In this document: piece by piece, positions 49,547-57,806 of the stretch
Numbering within the stretch: position 1 is the stretch's first letter
Layout: each line of letters begins with the position of its first letter
Source: Flavobacteriales bacterium
GTDB lineage: Bacteria; Bacteroidota; Bacteroidia; CAIKAF01
NCBI GenBank assembly: GCA_025055575.1
Contig: JANWWP010000037.1
Location: 1 to 63,539, forward strand
DNA length: 63,539 nt
Direction: 5' to 3'
The notes under the pieces: generated by a model
What the model was told of the DNA's origin: nothing
Database searches by the model: none
What the model saw: the letters and a program-made list of their open reading frames with translations, nothing else
Made by a program: the position numbers and the translations under genes

Positions 49547-51372
49547 CGCAGGCAGCCTACAAAAAATTTGTATATATTGGAATCACACTGGGGCTTGGGC
49601 TTATTTTTATACTTCGCCTGCTACAACTGCAGCTGCTGGATCCTGAATATAAAAGATTTGCTCAGGCCCAAGCTATCCGTCGGGTCATCCAATACCCCGC
49701 CCGAGGCGGGATTTTTGACCGGCACGGTATTCCTTTGGTGACGAACGAAGATTTCTACGATCTGATGGTCATACCAAAAGAAGCCAAACCCTTGGATACA
49801 GCTGAATTTTGCCGCCTCACCGACATCCGCCGCGAAGAATTTATCCGCAAATTTTCTATGATGGACAGTCTTATACGGCGGAAAAAGCTAGGGCCTCGGC
49901 AACCTTATGCCTTTATCAAGGAAATGAATAAAGAGAGTGTGGCAGCCTTAGAAGAAAAGCTGTACAAATTCGAAGGGTTTTATTTGCAACCGCGTATTTT
50001 ACGTCGTTATCCCATGGCGATTGCCGCCCATGTTTTGGGCTACATTGCGGAGGCGGATTCCTCCGTCACCCACCGCAACCCCTATTATAAACCCGGCGAT
50101 TATGTGGGCATCAGCGGCATTGAAAAATCTTATGAAGAGGTGTTACGGGGTAAAAAGGGCGTCAGAAACGTCTATGTGGATGTGCATAATAATTTGAAAG
50201 GCAGCTACATGGACGGCGCATATGATACTGCCGCCGTGCCTGGCCAAAACCTGGTCATTTCCTTAGATGCTGAACTGCAGGCCTATGGCGAGCGGCTGAT
50301 GCAGAATAAGCGCGGGGCCATCGTGGCCTTAGAACCCTCCACCGGCGAGGTGTTGGCCCTCATTTCTTCGCCTGCCTATGATCCCAACCTATTAGTGGGG
50401 CGCGGTATTCGGAAAAATTACCCCCTGTTGGCCCGCGACTCACTGAATCCGCTCTATAACCGTGCCATCATGGACGGATATCCGCCCGGTTCAACTTTTA
50501 AACTTCTTCATGCCCTCATAGCGCAGCAGATGGGTGTCCTGTCCCCCTCTTCCACCTATCCCTGTGGTGGCGGTTTCAGCATTGGCAGCCATGTGGTAAA
50601 ATGCCACCCTCACGGAGGTCCCACCGATTTGCGCCAGGCCATTCAAATCTCTTGCAACAGTTATTTCTGCCGCGTCTTCACCAATATCGTCACCAATAAT
50701 AAAGACGCGGCCCGGCGCTATGCTTTGTGGCGTGATTTTATCGTCCGTTTTGGTTTGGGGGCCAAAATGCCCGACACCGACATTCCCAACGTTAAATCCG
50801 GCTTGGTGCCCAAACCGGAATATTACGATCGCTTCCACGGCCCGGGACGATGGAAAGCCTTCACCATTATTTCCTTAGGAATTGGCCAGGGAGAGCTGAA
50901 AGTGAATGTACTTCAGCTGGCGAACTTCACGGCTGCTATTGCCAACCGGGGGTGGTGGATCACCCCGCATTTAGTTAAGAAAATAGGCGGTGAAGCCGTC
51001 CAGTCCATGAACGTTTTTCAACGCCATGAAACCGGCATAGATACCACCCACTTCAGGCCTGTGATTGAAGGGATGGAACGTGTGATCACCGGCGGTACAG
51101 GACGCATTGCCCGCATTGACTCCGTCACCCTGTGCGGCAAAACCGGTACGGCGCAAAACCCCCATGGCCAGGATCATAGCATTTTCGTTTGTTTTGCCCC
51201 TAAAGACAATCCTCAAATTGCCTTGGCCGTGTTCATCGAAAATGCGGGTTTCGGTGCCACATGGGCCGCCCCCATTGCATCTCTTATGGTGGAGTTTTAT
51301 TTGAAGCGACGCATTACCCGCCCTGATTTGGAAAAACGGATGTTGAACGGAAATCTTCTTTACGCCCGGTGA
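49543..51372 (+). CDS. mrdA: Penicillin-binding protein 2 (elongasome transpeptidase)
   Basis: PBP2 cross-links peptidoglycan with RodA during elongation. The 609-residue protein has an N-terminal helix (VYIGITLGLGLIFILRLL), a pedestal domain (about 45-230, with YPARGGIFDRHGIPLVTNE and GISGIEKSYEEVLRG), and a transpeptidase domain with all active-site motifs: the nucleophile in PPGSTFKLLHAL near residue 325, SCNSYF near 371 and CGKTGTAQNPHG near 525. It overlaps mreD by ATGA and rodA by 4 nt. Confidence 0.97.
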   Translation: MTQAAYKKFVYIGITLGLGLIFILRLLQLQLLDPEYKRFAQAQAIRRVIQYPARGGIFDRHGIPLVTNEDFYDLMVIPKEAKPLDTAEFCRLTDIRREEFIRKFSMMDSLIRRKKLGPRQPYAFIKEMNKESVAALEEKLYKFEGFYLQPRILRRYPMAIAAHVLGYIAEADSSVTHRNPYYKPGDYVGISGIEKSYEEVLRGKKGVRNVYVDVHNNLKGSYMDGAYDTAAVPGQNLVISLDAELQAYGERLMQNKRGAIVALEPSTGEVLALISSPAYDPNLLVGRGIRKNYPLLARDSLNPLYNRAIMDGYPPGSTFKLLHALIAQQMGVLSPSSTYPCGGGFSIGSHVVKCHPHGGPTDLRQAIQISCNSYFCRVFTNIVTNNKDAARRYALWRDFIVRFGLGAKMPDTDIPNVKSGLVPKPEYYDRFHGPGRWKAFTIISLGIGQGELKVNVLQLANFTAAIANRGWWITPHLVKKIGGEAVQSMNVFQRHETGIDTTHFRPVIEGMERVITGGTGRIARIDSVTLCGKTGTAQNPHGQDHSIFVCFAPKDNPQIALAVFIENAGFGATWAAPIASLMVEFYLKRRITRPDLEKRMLNGNLLYAR

Positions 51373-52664
51373 GTCCTCAACGTGTTCGCCGAAACCGCCC
51401 CGACTGGTTTCTTATTCTTCTCTATGCGGCTATAGTGCTCTTTGGCTGGGTGAATGTCTTCGCCACCACCCGCGGCGAGGATGATACGTTCTCCTTCTCC
51501 TTTGCCACGCTCTATGGAAAACAAATGGTGTGGATGCTACTGAGTTTTGGGGCTGGCTTCTTGTTGTTGTTCTTCGACGGCAAGTTTTTCCCGGCATTTG
51601 CCTATTTCATTTATGCCATAGCTTTGGTTTTGCTGGCCGCAGTTCTGGCCGTGGGCACCACTGTATATGGCAGCAAGTCTTGGTTTGTCATTACCGATAG
51701 CATCCGTTTTCAGCCCAGCGAATTTGCCAAATACGCCACAGCCCTGGCCTTGGCCAAGTTCATGGGGGACAAGGAATTTTCCTTTTCATCCGGCCCTCGT
51801 TTTTTGGGGCTTATCCCACGTCAGGCCCTGGCGGTACTTCTTCTTTTTGCGGTACCGGCCCTGCTCATTCTTCTCGAAAACGACACCGGCTCCACAATCG
51901 CTTTTGCCGCCCTATCCCTCACCTTTTATCGAGAAGGCTTGCACGGCGGCTTTTACTTAGCTGCCATCCTCATGGTGGCGCTTTTCCTGCTCAGCATCGT
52001 GGTCCCCATGGCCTGGCTTATGGCCATCATAGCTGTTCTTGGCCTTGGCACAGCCACCTACTTCATCCTAAACCGTCAATGGAAGGTGGGCCTCTTCGCC
52101 CTCATCCTGGCGGCCATTTTTTCGGCCTACGTCACCACCACCGAATATATTTTTCACAAAGTCCTTAAGCCCCATCAGCAAACCCGTGTCAATGTGCTGT
52201 TGGGTCTTGAGAAAGACTTGCGCGGGGCCGGCTACAATGTCAACCAGTCCAAGATTGCCATTGGCGCCGGCGGCCTCTGGGGTAAAGGTTTCCTGCAGGG
52301 CACTCAGACCAAATACCGCTACGTGCCTAAACAAATGACCGATTTCATTTTTTCCGCTGTGGGCGAAGAGTGGGGGTTTATTGGCTCGGCAGGGCTGGTG
52401 TTGATGTATGTGATGCTTTTGGTCAAAATTCTTTTGAATGCCGAACGCCAGCGCACCCGCTTTAGCCGGGTTTATGGCTACGGTGTCTTTTCTATTCTCT
52501 TTGCCCACTTTGCTCTCAACGTGGGCATGGTATTGGGTCTTGCACCCACCATAGGCATACCCTTGCCGCTGTTTAGCTATGGCGGCTCCTCGCTGTTCAC
52601 TTTTTCCGTCATGCTCTTCACTTTCATCAAGCTCGATGCCGAACGCGGGGAGATTCTCGGTTGA
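51369..52664 (+). CDS. rodA: SEDS peptidoglycan polymerase RodA
   Basis: RodA is the glycosyltransferase partner of PBP2. The start is GTG within the GTGA overlapping the mrdA stop. The 431-residue protein has about ten helices and SEDS signatures: YGSKSWFVITDSIRFQPSEFAK split around residue 105, LILLENDTGSTIAF near 170 with the catalytic-region Asp, and GIPLPLFSYGGSSLF near 398. The insert between helices 7 and 8 holds NVNQSKIAIGAGGLWGKGF. Last gene of the mre operon; no clear intrinsic terminator follows. Confidence 0.97.
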   Translation: MSPQRVRRNRPDWFLILLYAAIVLFGWVNVFATTRGEDDTFSFSFATLYGKQMVWMLLSFGAGFLLLFFDGKFFPAFAYFIYAIALVLLAAVLAVGTTVYGSKSWFVITDSIRFQPSEFAKYATALALAKFMGDKEFSFSSGPRFLGLIPRQALAVLLLFAVPALLILLENDTGSTIAFAALSLTFYREGLHGGFYLAAILMVALFLLSIVVPMAWLMAIIAVLGLGTATYFILNRQWKVGLFALILAAIFSAYVTTTEYIFHKVLKPHQQTRVNVLLGLEKDLRGAGYNVNQSKIAIGAGGLWGKGFLQGTQTKYRYVPKQMTDFIFSAVGEEWGFIGSAGLVLMYVMLLVKILLNAERQRTRFSRVYGYGVFSILFAHFALNVGMVLGLAPTIGIPLPLFSYGGSSLFTFSVMLFTFIKLDAERGEILG

Positions 52665-53152
52665 TGTTTTCCAAAAAATATACGGCCTGATTCTTAAACC
52701 TGAGTCATGCTATTCCTCCAAAAAGTTTTGAACCGGGCCCTGCGTGGATACCATAGCCGATAAAAACTTTTTCATCTTGAACCTGAGGCCAACGTATGGG
52801 AGCCAAAAGGAAGAAAATTTGGCGCTGGCACAAACAACAAACTGAAAAAAGACGGGGCGACAGTTTTCGCCAGGCCTTGTCCGGGAAGCGGCCGGGAAGC
52901 GGCCTGGGGGTACTTTCCCTTTGAATAACCCCAGCTTTGAAGCCAAAACTCTTCAGGTAGGTCTCGGAGAAGAGATGGTGTTCAGGAATTGAAGAATTAA
53001 ATAATTCCCGCGCCTGAAGGGTCGCAAAGGCCGCTGAAGTTCATTCAAAACGTGTTGCAAAAGTGGACTTCCATTTTTTCCCGGGCCAGCCAAATGCTGC
53101 CACCGGACGCCTTGCGCATTTTTTGCCATTCCTTAGCAATTTTGCCCACGGC
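52665..53152. other. 488-nt stretch without a recognisable gene
   Basis: Short open frames here have no protein-like composition and I reject them. What is visible: an inverted repeat AAAAAGTTTT (52720-52729) / AAAACTTTTT (52763-52772) with a 33-nt loop; a near-direct repeat TCTTRAACCTGAG at 52692-52704 and 52775-52787; an 11-bp tandem duplication CCGGGAAGCGG at 52881-52902 flanked by CAGGCC and GGCCTG; and GAATTA-AA-TAATTC at 52994-53007. The region could be a structured RNA, a decayed gene or plain intergenic sequence. Confidence 0.5.
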
Positions 53153-54370
53153 ATGCAGCTAATTGAAGTCACTACAGCCCGGCACGTGCGGCAATTTCAC
53201 AAACTGCCGTTTGAAATTTACCGGGGGAATAAAGCCTGGATTCCTCATTTGAAGCAGGATATAGAAAAAATTTTTGACCCGCGCCGGAACAAACTTTTCC
53301 GCGAAGGGGGAGAAGCCATTCGGTGGCTTCTGGATGACGGCCATGGCCGCGTCATCGGGCGCGTGGCGGCCTTTATCAATCCCCGGACGGCCCACAGTTT
53401 CAAACAGCCTACCGGAGGTCTGGGTTTTTTTGAATGTATTGATGACCAGGCCGCGGCCAACCGACTTTTTGATGCGTGCAAGGACTGGCTGGCTGCAAGA
53501 GGGATGCAGGCCATGGATGGGCCCATTAACTTCGGCGAGAAACTTCAATTCTGGGGGCTTCTTATTAAAAATTTTGAGGCCCCGACCACTTACGGTATGA
53601 ATTACAACCCGCCTTATTACCAGGCTCTCTTCGAGAATTATGGCTTTCGGGAATATTACAAGCAGTTGCTTTGGTGGCGCGATTTGCTGGTGCCGGCTCA
53701 GGAAGTCTTTGTCCGTAAAAGCGAGATGTTGCTTAAGGATCCGGAAATACGGGTGACAAATATCCGTGGCTGGAGCGCGGAAAAATTTGCCCGGCATTTT
53801 ATGGAAGTGTACAACGATGCCTGGGGCGGCCACGAAGGTTTTAAAAAAATCACGTTCGAACAGGCTCTTAAAACCTTCCAAGCCATGAAGCCCGTGTACG
53901 ATCCGGATATTATTGTTTTTGTTTTTAAAAAAGACCGGCCGATTGGTTTTTATATTAACCTGCCCGAACTGAACCAGATTTTCCGCTATGTACACGGCAA
54001 TCTGAACCTGTGGGGCAAATTGGTGTTTTTGTGGCACAAATGGCGCCGCACGCCCACCACCATGTACGGTCTGATATTTGGTGTCGTGAAGGATTATCAG
54101 GGCAAAGGTGTGGAAGGCGCCATGATCAAATTTGCCGAAACCGACATCGCCACTTTAGGGCGATATAAGGACACGGTACTAACTTGGATTGGGGATTTCA
54201 ACCCCAAGATGATTCGAGTGTGCGAAAATCTGGGCGCTGAGAATTACCGGACCTTTGCCACCTATCGTTATTTGTTTGACCGAAATGCGCCCTTTGAACG
54301 GCATCCCTTGATCGGCGTGAAGGAGGAGAGAGGAACTGACTCTACCGGACAGGAAAATTCCCTCTCCTGA
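53153..54370 (+). CDS. Conserved GNAT-like protein of unknown substrate
   Basis: The ATG at 53153 starts MQLIEVTTARHVRQFHKLP; the open frame above it is not protein-like. The 405-residue protein has HLKQDIEKIFDPRRNKLFR, GGLGFFECIDDQAAANRLFD, GMQAMDGPINFGEKLQFWGL and YGMNYNPPYYQALFENYGF in its first half, and a C-terminal GNAT-type region with YGLIFGVVKDYQGKGVEGAM, where the pyrophosphate-binding loop is expected, and DFNPKMIRVCENLGAENYR. The overall pattern is a conserved Bacteroidota hypothetical with two GNAT-like halves. Acyl donor and acceptor are unknown. Its TGA shares a base with the next ATG (TGATG), tying it to the glycosyltransferase. Confidence 0.75.
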   Translation: MQLIEVTTARHVRQFHKLPFEIYRGNKAWIPHLKQDIEKIFDPRRNKLFREGGEAIRWLLDDGHGRVIGRVAAFINPRTAHSFKQPTGGLGFFECIDDQAAANRLFDACKDWLAARGMQAMDGPINFGEKLQFWGLLIKNFEAPTTYGMNYNPPYYQALFENYGFREYYKQLLWWRDLLVPAQEVFVRKSEMLLKDPEIRVTNIRGWSAEKFARHFMEVYNDAWGGHEGFKKITFEQALKTFQAMKPVYDPDIIVFVFKKDRPIGFYINLPELNQIFRYVHGNLNLWGKLVFLWHKWRRTPTTMYGLIFGVVKDYQGKGVEGAMIKFAETDIATLGRYKDTVLTWIGDFNPKMIRVCENLGAENYRTFATYRYLFDRNAPFERHPLIGVKEERGTDSTGQENSLS

Positions 54371-55464
54371 TGGGCGCAACGAGCCGGCCGCGGGGCACCT
54401 TGTTGTTTCTCACACCGTATCCCTGCGGTGCAGCGCCCAGTCAGCGTTTCCGGTTTGAGCAGTATTTGCGTTTTTTGGAGGAAGCGGGATTCCGGCTTGT
54501 ACAGAAATCGTTCTGGACGCCAGGTGCCTGGGCCATCCTCTATGCACCACGTTACAGGCGCTATAAAGCCTTGTGGTTGCTTTGGGGCTTTGTGCGGCGC
54601 CTGTGGCACATCCTCCGCTTTGGGCAAGCCCGTTATGTATTGATCCATCGCGAGGCCGACCCGCTGGGCACTCCGGTTTTTCCTCTGATATTGCGGTATG
54701 TGCTGCGGCGCAAAATCATCTATGATTTCGACGATGCGATTTGGATCCCCAACGCCAGCGCGAGCAATCGGGGTTGGATGCGTCTCAAATACTGGGGCAA
54801 TGCCCGCTGGCTTTGCCGCCTGGCCTGGCGGGTGCATGCCGGCAATGATTTTTTGGCCGACTACGCCCGGCAATACAATACCCGCGTGAAAATCATCCCC
54901 ACCACCATTGACACACAGGCTTGGCATAATACCATTAAGGTGCACGCGCCCCAGGATCCTTTTGTAATGGGTTGGACAGGCTCGCACTCCACACTGGCCT
55001 ACCTGGAGGATATCCGGCCTGTCATCCGTCGGCTGGTGCAGGAGCTCCCCCTTCGTTTCGCCGTTATCTGCGACGTCCGGCCGGAATGGCCGGATGTGCC
55101 TTATGACTTCATTCCCTGGAACAAAGAGACCGAAATCCGGGATCTACTCCGACTGACGGTGGGCCTGATGCCTTTGAGGGATGATCCCTGGAGTCGGGGA
55201 AAATGCGGTTTCAAAGCCTTGCAATACATGGCCTTAGGTATCCCGGCTTTGGTGTCGCCCGTGGGCGTGAACACACAGATCGTGGATCATGGTATCAACG
55301 GCTTTCATTGTGCCACACCGGAAGATTGGGAGCGTTGTATCCGTCTTCTATTTCACGACCGTGCGCTCCTCCAGCGACTGGCTGCTGCGGCCCGTCCCAA
55401 GATAGAAGAACGGTATTCCGTGACGGCTATAAAACCTGAATTCTTGCGTTCCTTTGATATATGA
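54370..55464 (+). CDS. GT-B glycosyltransferase, family 4-like
   Basis: A 364-residue GT-B protein. The N-terminal half has LLFLTPYPCGAAPSQRFRFEQ and IYDFDDAIWIPNASA, the latter a hallmark of a GT4 subgroup. The donor half includes KIIPTTIDTQAW, MGWTGSHSTLAYLEDIRPV, GLMPLRDDPWSRGKCGFKALQ (with the K-x-G-x2-K-x2-E/Q type loop) and MALGIPALVSPVGVNTQIVD. It is soluble and membrane-associated in type. It overlaps the GNAT-like gene by one base and the thioredoxin-like gene by four, so these form one operon. Confidence 0.9.
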   Translation: MGATSRPRGTLLFLTPYPCGAAPSQRFRFEQYLRFLEEAGFRLVQKSFWTPGAWAILYAPRYRRYKALWLLWGFVRRLWHILRFGQARYVLIHREADPLGTPVFPLILRYVLRRKIIYDFDDAIWIPNASASNRGWMRLKYWGNARWLCRLAWRVHAGNDFLADYARQYNTRVKIIPTTIDTQAWHNTIKVHAPQDPFVMGWTGSHSTLAYLEDIRPVIRRLVQELPLRFAVICDVRPEWPDVPYDFIPWNKETEIRDLLRLTVGLMPLRDDPWSRGKCGFKALQYMALGIPALVSPVGVNTQIVDHGINGFHCATPEDWERCIRLLFHDRALLQRLAAAARPKIEERYSVTAIKPEFLRSFDI

Positions 55465-55949
55465 AAATTTGGAAAATTCCTGGATGTGCTCTGGGTCTTG
55501 GTTTTTTATTGGCCTGGCCGGGAGAAATTTTCATACGTGCCCAGAATATTTCGGTCACTTCTCTGGAAGCGCTGCAGCAACGGACATTCCAATCCGAAAA
55601 GCCTTTGATTGTGAATTTTTGGGCCACCTGGTGCAAACCCTGTGTGGAAGAGTTGCCTGTCTTTTTCAGATTATGTCGGGAGGAAACAGCCAAAATGGAT
55701 GTTGTATTGGTAAATATGGATTTTGAAAGGCATGTGAAAAAAGTGGTGGAGCCGTTCCTAATCAAAAAAAACTGCCCTTGCCCGGTGGTGCGCATCCCCG
55801 GCAGTGGAGAAGACGCCTTCATTCGAAAGGTATCTGACAGCTGGTCGGGGGCATTGCCATTTACAATTATTTTTAGAGGAGGGCAAAAAATTTTTCAGAA
55901 AGAAGACCGTGTGACCTATGAGGAATTAATTGAACGGATTGCTTTTTAA
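55461..55949 (+). CDS. Exported thioredoxin-like (TlpA/ResA-type) protein
   Basis: A 162-residue protein with a signal peptide (ending FIRAQ) and a thioredoxin fold whose active site is WCKPC in FWATWCKPCVEELPVF near residue 55-60, followed by VVLVNMDFERHVKK and the cis-Pro segment GALPFTIIF near 140. It should act as a periplasmic thiol oxidoreductase. A second Cys pair, KKNCPCPVV near 107, is unusual for the family. It overlaps the GT gene by ATGA and is followed 4 nt later by another thioredoxin-fold gene. Confidence 0.88.
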   Translation: MKIWKIPGCALGLGFLLAWPGEIFIRAQNISVTSLEALQQRTFQSEKPLIVNFWATWCKPCVEELPVFFRLCREETAKMDVVLVNMDFERHVKKVVEPFLIKKNCPCPVVRIPGSGEDAFIRKVSDSWSGALPFTIIFRGGQKIFQKEDRVTYEELIERIAF

Positions 55950-55953
55950 ATTT

Positions 55954-56622
55954 ATGCTTAATTTTTCTCCTATGCTTCCATATTGGCGTATAAAATATCG
56001 CATTCCGCCTTTCTTTTTGTGGCTGGCATCGGCCGCTATTGGATTTTACACGAATTCTACCGCGCAAGGCTACGCTATCGGTGACGCTCTGGACAATTTC
56101 ACTTTGCGGGCTACTGATGGCCGACAGGTGGCGCTTTCGGATTTTTCTTCCCACCGAGGAATTATCGTAGTGTTCACATGCAATCATTGTCCATTTAGCC
56201 AGATGTATGAAAGCCGCATCATTCGACTGGCCCGAACCTTCGAGCCCCGCGGTATGCCTTTGCTGGCCATCAATCCGAATGACAGTGCCCAGGTGCCTGA
56301 AGACAGTTTTATGGAAATGGTGAAGACGGCACGGCGCAAAAAATATCCCTTTCCCTATTTGCATGATCCCACCCAGGAGGTGGCCCGTCGTTTTGGAGCG
56401 GCGCGCACGCCGCACGTTTTTGTGGCCCGGCGCGCTAACGATAAGTTTATTTTGGTGTATAAAGGCGCTGTGGATAACGATCCTGAACAGAATAAAGGAA
56501 AAGCAGCCGAAGCTTATGTGGAAAAAGTGGCCGAAGCCATCCTGAACGGCAAAGAAGACATGCCCTATTCGGAAGTGAAAGCCGTGGGTTGCACCATCAA
56601 ATGGCGGAAAGGCCAGAATTGA
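55954..56622 (+). CDS. Exported thioredoxin-fold (AhpC/TSA-like) protein with CNHCP motif
   Basis: ATG 55954 is chosen, 4 nt after the preceding stop; TTG 55930 and ATG 55972 are alternatives. A hydrophobic leader (FFLWLASAAIGFYTNSTAQ) precedes a peroxiredoxin/TlpA-type domain: ALDNFTLRATDGRQVALSDF, VVFTCNHCPFSQMYE with the redox CxxC near residue 80, LLAINPNDSAQVPEDSF, and GAARTPHVFVARR with the cis-Pro. The CNHCPF form defines a 'thioredoxin family' subgroup widespread in Bacteroidota and is thought to be a periplasmic redox protein. The C-terminus carries VGCTIKW, a conserved extra Cys of this subgroup. Confidence 0.88.
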   Translation: MLNFSPMLPYWRIKYRIPPFFLWLASAAIGFYTNSTAQGYAIGDALDNFTLRATDGRQVALSDFSSHRGIIVVFTCNHCPFSQMYESRIIRLARTFEPRGMPLLAINPNDSAQVPEDSFMEMVKTARRKKYPFPYLHDPTQEVARRFGAARTPHVFVARRANDKFILVYKGAVDNDPEQNKGKAAEAYVEKVAEAILNGKEDMPYSEVKAVGCTIKWRKGQN

Positions 56623-56631
56623 TAATGAATA

Positions 56632-57057
56632 TTAAGCCAAGGCGGGATAATCCACAAAATTCCTTTCCGTTTCATACAGACGAATCCTAAGGGCGTAGGA
56701 CGCGTCAAAATGAGGGCGCAGAATGTTGTAAATCACGATGGCAATATTTTCCGCTGAAGGAAGTAAATGGCGGAACTCATCGGTATCCAAATTCAGGTTT
56801 TTATGGTCAAAACGCTCTTCTACTTCCCGTTGAATTAAATCGGCTAGAAATTTTAAATCCACCACATAACCTGTTTCCGGGTTGACCGTCCCTGTGATCG
56901 ATACTTCGAGAGTGTAGTTGTGCCCATGAAAATTGGGATTGGCGCACTTGCCAAATACAGCTTCATTACGCTCCCGGCTCCAGGAAGGGTTTTCCAGTTT
57001 ATGCGCTGCATTGAAATGGGCTTTGCGCGTTACGGTGACGCGAGCAGGTTTATCCAT
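56632..57057 (-). CDS. 6-pyruvoyl-tetrahydropterin synthase family enzyme (CX5HGH type)
   Basis: A 141-residue T-fold enzyme. The zinc His residues are in KAHFNAAHKLEN near 17 and FHGHNY near 45; the catalytic Cys is in FGKCANPNFHGH; DHKNLNLDT near 82 and the terminal Glu in RLYETERNF are also family marks. The spacing is C-x5-HGH. Queuosine QueD enzymes usually show C-x3-HGH, while C-x5-HGH is associated with the biopterin-forming PTPS-II branch, so automatic naming as QueD would be questionable. It has a TTG-N22-TATTTTTG promoter inside the end of tsaB. Confidence 0.88.
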   Translation of the reverse strand: MDKPARVTVTRKAHFNAAHKLENPSWSRERNEAVFGKCANPNFHGHNYTLEVSITGTVNPETGYVVDLKFLADLIQREVEERFDHKNLNLDTDEFRHLLPSAENIAIVIYNILRPHFDASYALRIRLYETERNFVDYPALA

Positions 57058-57064
57058 GATTCTA

Positions 57065-57097
57065 CAAAAATAACACCCCAGTCCGGCGCCGGTTCAA
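57065..57097 (-). promoter_or_regulatory. Promoter of the PTPS-family gene
   Basis: On the minus strand TTG (57097-57095), a 22-nt spacer and TATTTTTG (57072-57065) match the consensus, ending 7 nt from the ATG. The -33 lies in the last codons of tsaB. Confidence 0.55.
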
Positions 57098-57798
57098 CCG
57101 AATCGGGGCTTGGACTTTACGGGACTAAACCCGCTGAGGTACCGGGGCTCAGCGTCGTGGAGGCTGGCAAAAGCCTGCTTTTTCCAAGCTTCCATGGCCA
57201 GGGGCAGGGCATCGCGGGCTTCCGGAACCGCTTTGGGCAGCCAGCGCTCCGTTGGAATATTAAATTCCGTGCCAAAGACGGAGGCGCCGGATCCTGCCAG
57301 CCAGGGGGCAGTCCCTTGTAAGGATTGCCATATTTCGGGCCATGTAGCGCGGGGATAATTTTCTTCAGGCAGAAGATTTTCTCCAGTTGAGGAGAAAGCT
57401 GTCAGATACAAATAGTCTTTCTTGGACGACCAGGCTATAAGGACCGGATGTTCTTGAATTTGAGGATATTGGCGCTGCAAAGACAGTCGGAAAATTGCCG
57501 AAGAAGGAAGAAGGATCAAGGGAATTTCCAGGGCCTGGCAAAGTCCCTTGGCAAAAGCAAGTCCAATCCGCAATCCGGTGTAGGAGCCTGGGCCGGAGGA
57601 AACGGCCACGCCATTCAACCGTTTTGCAGAGCCGAGGGCCTCTTCTAAAATCTTTTGAGCCAGGGGCGCCAGGAGCGCTGCGTGTTGCAATGGCTCATGG
57701 AGGGTTTCAGATGCAAGGACTGCGCCCTGGCACACAGCCACGCTGCAGGACGATCCGGAGGTTTCGAGAATCAGCAGGGCAGGAGGGGAGGATTCCAT
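57094..57798 (-). CDS. tsaB: t6A biosynthesis protein TsaB
   Basis: TsaB is the catalytically inactive paralogue that holds TsaD in the complex making t6A37 on ANN-reading tRNAs. The 234-residue ASKHA-fold protein starts LLILETSGSSCSVAVCQG and contains NGVAVSSGPGSYTGLRIGLAFAKGLC near residue 60-85, the dimer-interface signature. The C-terminal half is divergent, as usual for TsaB. It follows the adaptor gene by 8 nt with no functional link; tsaD, tsaC and tsaE are not in the window. Confidence 0.93.
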   Translation of the reverse strand: MESSPPALLILETSGSSCSVAVCQGAVLASETLHEPLQHAALLAPLAQKILEEALGSAKRLNGVAVSSGPGSYTGLRIGLAFAKGLCQALEIPLILLPSSAIFRLSLQRQYPQIQEHPVLIAWSSKKDYLYLTAFSSTGENLLPEENYPRATWPEIWQSLQGTAPWLAGSGASVFGTEFNIPTERWLPKAVPEARDALPLAMEAWKKQAFASLHDAEPRYLSGFSPVKSKPRFG

Positions 57799-57806
57799 TT
57801 TACGGG

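Noticed and set aside
52881-52902. Tandem 11-bp repeat considered as a CRISPR or iteron start
   Set aside because: Only two copies, no spacer, and no cas or replication genes nearby.
52710-52946. 78-residue minus-strand open frame in the gap after rodA
   Set aside because: No recognisable motif and no coupling to neighbours; it spans the tandem duplication and looks like chance.
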